64,000 nt of DNA from Trochalopteron elliotii (Eukaryota > Chordata > Aves > Passeriformes > Leiothrichidae): the NCBI GenBank assembly GCA_024734555.1, contig JANPWX010000360.1:474875-538874 (forward strand). Reading direction: 5' to 3'. Position 1 is the first letter of the stretch. Each line of letters starts with the position of its first letter. Position numbers and translations under genes: made by a program. Below, piece after piece: positions 62,221 to 64,000 of the stretch. The notes beneath the pieces are model-generated. The model had not been told where the DNA came from, searched no databases, and was given only the letters and a program-made list of their open reading frames with translations.

Positions 62221-64000
62221 ATGTGTGCATTTAAAAAGTAAAGGAGAATCACTTCAAAGCCCTCAAAACCAAAACTATGTTATTCTAACACACTTAACTC
62301 CCTAAAGCAACTTAAAATTATTCATTTGCTAGGTCACCTTCCTTGCAGAAAACAAAAAAATCAAGTCTTCAAAGTAAACAGCTTTAAATTTTGTCGCATC
62401 ACAAATGGGTCAGACATGAGCTGTGTGTTAATACACGTGCACAGGAGAGAAGGGAAGAGTGAAAGGCTGGATTTGAAGTGAACTGGCTTCTGATTTTTAA
62501 GACTTACGGTCCATGAAGACACCGTGTGGAGTGATGCAGAATAACAGTCTTAGAATTCAAGTACAATCAAAACTAGAGTTATAGCAGACTTTTTTTGACC
62601 TGTCTGAGGTCACTTGGACCCAGAAATAAACTGTCTATACTCTGAAGGAAGTAAGAAACAACCAAACAGTACAGGCACAGGAGAAGAGAGAGTTATGAGA
62701 TTGTTTGGGTATGGTACTGCAGAACTGCAGTTAAAATAACATGTCCTTGCCTTGTCGTTTCTTTGGATGCCTGGATACACATTTGTAGCCTAATAGCTGC
62801 ACACTATTTTGGTCACTGTTGGATGCGGACTTTCTCAAACACAGCATTTCAGCTTGTATTTCATATTTTAATTCCACTTCAGTTTTATAACAGTTTATAT
62901 AATCTATTTGCATCTGATTTTGAGAATAGCTGTTTTACTTCAGTTATGAAAAATTGTCTACTGTGAAGTCTAGAGCATCATGTAGATAACCCTGAAGGGA
63001 AACATGCCCCACCTCTTTAACACAGATTGATAGAAATTATCTGCTTTGAATCATTATGTTTTCAAATGAACCAGCAAAACCCAGAAATAGTTCTAGAAGT
63101 CTCCACAAAGCTTTTCTTCAATCAATAGCCACAGCATTATGTTCAAAAGAATGAAAACTTTGCAAAATATGACTACAAGTAAGAACTGAGCTATCATCTG
63201 AGATCCAATAATGTGACAATTCCTTAATTCCATTGCCATTAAACACACTTTAAAACATAGTATTAAAATGTGAATGAGGAGCAGGTAACTCTTTATGTTA
63301 AGTGCAGAAAGTTGCAAAGAATCTCATAGCAACAGACCAAAATAAATGGATGCTCCATGACGCAGACAACATCTGGAGGTTCCCACACAGCCCTGTAGAA
63401 GCTTAGCAGCTCTCCCACTCCTATTTGCAGGGAGAATCAGGATGACAGATACATAAGATCAGGTACAGAATAAAAAAATATATAGTAAAGTTTAAAAATA
63501 CAATAAAAGAGACAGGAAGAATATTATTTTTTTTACAGATCTTCCAAATGTATATCTCATGGAAGTGAAGCATATAAAGAACAGAATATCTAGCCTATAA
63601 TGTGAAAGTACTAATTAAGACTTCTGAAAGACTGATTTCTCTTAAAGAAAAGATCTGAGCCTACAAGTTATATATACAACTTTTCTAAACCCAAAATGGA
63701 AAAACTGTAGCCAAAAAGGAAAATACTGAAAAATGCAGCTGCAGAAGAATAAACAGACACAGAAAGGATAAAAATAGAGACAGATTTTAAATTGTAAAAA
63801 TACAAGCTATTACCCCCTTACCATTTAGTAAAGTGGCAAAATGTTCATGTCATAGCCTAAACTTGCAGAAAAAGTAAAGGTTTTAAAACTCATCAAATCC
63901 AAACTCCCTGAAGAATTACCTGTGTTTTGGGTTATTTTTTTGTCTTGACAGGCTTCAACAAAGATAATAAGAAGATGGTATCTAACCAACATGAAAGAGC
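62221..64000. other. Non-coding AT-rich DNA
   Basis: Frames of 60-75 codons on both strands (62731-63317) show no motif. Nothing else recognised up to the window end. Confidence 0.55.

Noticed and set aside
61866..62252. Frames on both strands
   Set aside because: Fall within the CR1 copy on the - strand.

Overview
The window is AT-rich vertebrate nuclear DNA from a bird. At least nine CR1 LINE fragments are readable, most ending in the avian 3' tail (TTCTATGATTCT or its complement). A short interspersed element at 27926-28072 joins a tRNA-Ile-like head to a CR1-like tail. That is the architecture described for TguSINE1, so a passerine is the best guess. There are no operons, tRNA genes, rRNA genes or CRISPR arrays, and no gene here can be named with confidence.

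Layout. 1-21 kb: non-coding DNA with CR1 copies at 1395, 9773 and 18812, a pyrimidine tract at 5256-5427 and a decayed LINE reverse-transcriptase piece at 15031-15205. 21.07-22.19 kb: the only CpG island, with a GC-rich minisatellite, a TATA-like box and strong splice donors on both strands; this is the one confident promoter-like locus. 22-38 kb: introns or intergenic DNA holding a probable LTR (26921-27460), the tRNA/CR1 SINE, a block open on both strands (28.8-29.3 kb), CR1 copies at 33651 and 38616, and a series of candidate + strand exons. 38.8-64 kb: mostly featureless AT-rich DNA with CR1 copies at 48815, 51819, 57848 and 61749, a 90-bp duplication (48921 and 50045), and a candidate 3' end of a - strand gene (48.2-47.2 kb).

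The main hypothesis is a small + strand gene starting in the CpG island. Six segments (21773-21925, 26763-26812, 32083-32370, 34858-34930, 36806-36869, 37192-37253) have usable splice sites, are open in one frame, and match in phase at all five junctions. Together they encode about 230 residues. The 34.9 and 36.8 kb exons join into a basic, tryptophan-rich helical segment that loosely resembles Sfi1-type repeats. The exons were assembled by eye, and splice-compatible open segments arise often by chance in 64 kb, so the model is a testable proposal. A second, weaker proposal is the last two coding exons of a - strand gene.

Most open reading frames of 60-145 codons in the window fit chance expectation for this length and composition and are not annotated.
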